6,055 nucleotides of DNA. It comes from Verrucomicrobiota bacterium. Lineage in GTDB: Bacteria > Chlamydiota > Chlamydiia > Chlamydiales > Rhabdochlamydiaceae. The position numbers and the translations under genes were made by a program. The DNA is taken from positions 1 through 6,055 of the forward strand of contig CAJCIW010000073.1 in NCBI GenBank assembly GCA_903970455.1, written 5' to 3'. The first letter of the stretch is position 1. Every line of letters begins with the position of its first letter. Of this stretch, positions 4,896 through 6,055 are shown piece after piece. The notes beneath the pieces were generated by a model. It worked only from the letters and a program-made list of their open reading frames with translations. It was not told the origin of the DNA and did not search any database.

Positions 4896-6055
4896 GCCGC
4901 CCCTCTCACAGCTTTGATCGGGGCTGAGTGATACCCGCCGCCTAAAGCTTTAACGAGTTGCAGTACGGCCAATAAATAATCTCTTTCAAGACCGAACAAT
5001 TGAAAACGGTAAGCATGTAATTGATCTTCTGTTTCCAGGACTGTAATAATCGTGGCAATCCCGTGTTGATAGCGGGAAAATTGCAATTCGAGTTCTTCCT
5101 GGACCGTTTCCAAAGTATTGATTTCGCAATTCAACAGATCAAAGGATGCCATTAATGTGGAGATTTGGTCGGCGACCTCTTTTGCGGCATGGAGGAGCAA
5201 TTCATTGTAACGGTAGGTTTCTTCATTGAAAGCCGCGACTTTATTTTTCAAATTAGCCTTCAATTTTCCTCCGGTGAAAATCGGGAGGTGGACGGCGGGG
5301 GATAAAGTCCCTTGCCTGCTGTTCCAGAGAAAGAGTTTGCTAAAACCTAAACTTTCCAGACCGGCGAGGGCCATGAGATTGACGCGAGGGTAAAAATCCG
5401 CTTGAGCAGCGCCGATTTCAGCTGCGGCAGCTTCGACACGCCAGATCTGCGCGGTCAAATCGGGACGGCGGGCGAGCAGGTCGCTCGAGAGGTCCGAGGG
5501 AATCACAAAAGGCCGCTCAAAAAGGGCACTCATCGGCTTTGGAGCGATGTGCACATCGGGACCAACACCGACAAGGGCGTTCAACGTGTGCCTGTCGAGA
5601 GCGATCTCATTTTCCAGCTGGAGCAGTGATTGCTCCGTCTCATAAATTTTTTGCTCTCTTTCCAACACAGGGGAAGCAGAGTCGAGCCCAAATTCGCTGC
5701 GGGAAACGCCCAGTTCAAAAAGGGTATTTCGATCTTCCAATCGGTCGTGAAGGATATTTCTTTGAATGAGTTTAATCTGCAGTTCGATATACGTTTGAGC
5801 AATCAGGGTGGTCAGCATCAACGTTGCCTGTTTTGCTTCCGCACGCTCTGCTCTCGCTTGGCCAAGCGCGGCTTTGTAAAGGTTGCGATTTTTTCCAAAA
5901 AAATCGAGCTCGTAGCTGAAATTCAACGTGAGATCGATTTGATTGTCAGTTGCGGGAATGGGAGGAGAGCCGGGAGGAACTGAAAAATAAGAACGTTCGA
6001 AACCATTTTTACTGAAATAATTCCATTGTTCTAAATATTCCAGATCCAGCCGGGG
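4892..6055 (-). CDS. Outer-membrane efflux factor, NodT/OprM (TolC-like) family, 5' part outside the window
   Basis: Channel component of the tripartite pump. 387 codons are visible and the frame is open to base 6055, so the start, including any signal peptide and lipobox, lies outside. A TTG at 5926-5924 could be mistaken for a start, but the 43 codons before it are clearly family sequence (LEQW, YFSVPPGSPPIPATDNQIDL). Numbering from the window edge: NFSYELDFFGKNRN (45-58), RRPDL (196-200) opening the second OEP repeat with the QADFYPRV segment after it, LPIFTGGKLKANL (257-269), RYQHGIATIITVLETE (328-343) and the terminal LVKALGGGY (367-375). Family members are usually about 460-500 residues, so roughly 80-100 are missing. 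It is the promoter-proximal visible gene of the operon; its stop overlaps the adaptor start (ATGA). Confidence 0.92.
   Translation of the reverse strand, partial: PRLDLEYLEQWNYFSKNGFERSYFSVPPGSPPIPATDNQIDLTLNFSYELDFFGKNRNLYKAALGQARAERAEAKQATLMLTTLIAQTYIELQIKLIQRNILHDRLEDRNTLFELGVSRSEFGLDSASPVLEREQKIYETEQSLLQLENEIALDRHTLNALVGVGPDVHIAPKPMSALFERPFVIPSDLSSDLLARRPDLTAQIWRVEAAAAEIGAAQADFYPRVNLMALAGLESLGFSKLFLWNSRQGTLSPAVHLPIFTGGKLKANLKNKVAAFNEETYRYNELLLHAAKEVADQISTLMASFDLLNCEINTLETVQEELELQFSRYQHGIATIITVLETEDQLHAYRFQLFGLERDYLLAVLQLVKALGGGYHSAPIKAVRGAA

Noticed and set aside
1..6055. CRISPR arrays, insertion sequences, rRNA or tRNA genes
   Set aside because: No regularly spaced direct repeats, transposase motifs, terminal inverted repeats with target duplications, or conserved RNA gene sequences were seen on reading both strands.

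Overview
The window comes from a Gram-negative bacterium: it ends in an outer-membrane channel gene of the TolC/OprM (NodT) type, cotranscribed with an inner-membrane exporter and its periplasmic adaptor. The moderate-to-low GC content, with an AT-rich aminomutase gene and richer pump genes, would fit an environmental or amoeba-associated lineage such as environmental Chlamydiae or Legionellales. That placement is a guess; nothing seen here fixes the taxon.

Layout. Bases 1-52 (minus strand) look like the first 17 codons of a gene leaving the window to the left, with an AGGAG ribosome site. Bases 53-316 are AT-rich and intergenic, with a long imperfect hairpin (33-106), a second inverted repeat (190-238), a 15-codon leucine-rich mini-ORF (161-208) and a promoter candidate (247-275). 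Bases 317-1924 (plus) encode an intact MIO-dependent aromatic amino acid ammonia-lyase/aminomutase. Its active-site residues match, at a constant offset, those I recall for the phenylalanine 2,3-aminomutase AdmH/PaPAM of andrimid biosynthesis. Bases 1925-2082 separate converging genes and hold terminator-like hairpins plus a strong ribosome site leading into an ORF of only five codons. Bases 2083-6055 (minus) are three genes transcribed right to left: outer-membrane factor (5' end beyond the window), EmrA-type adaptor and EmrB-type MFS exporter, each joined to the next by a 4-base ATGA overlap.

How they fit together. The three pump genes should build a complete tripartite drug/solute extruder spanning both membranes, without borrowing a housekeeping TolC. 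The aminomutase would turn L-phenylalanine into beta-phenylalanine, or trans-cinnamate plus ammonia. It converges on the pump operon and is not in it. A link in which the pump exports a beta-amino-acid product or protects against it is possible but rests only on adjacency. No NRPS/PKS gene is visible, so the destination of any beta-phenylalanine is the main open question.
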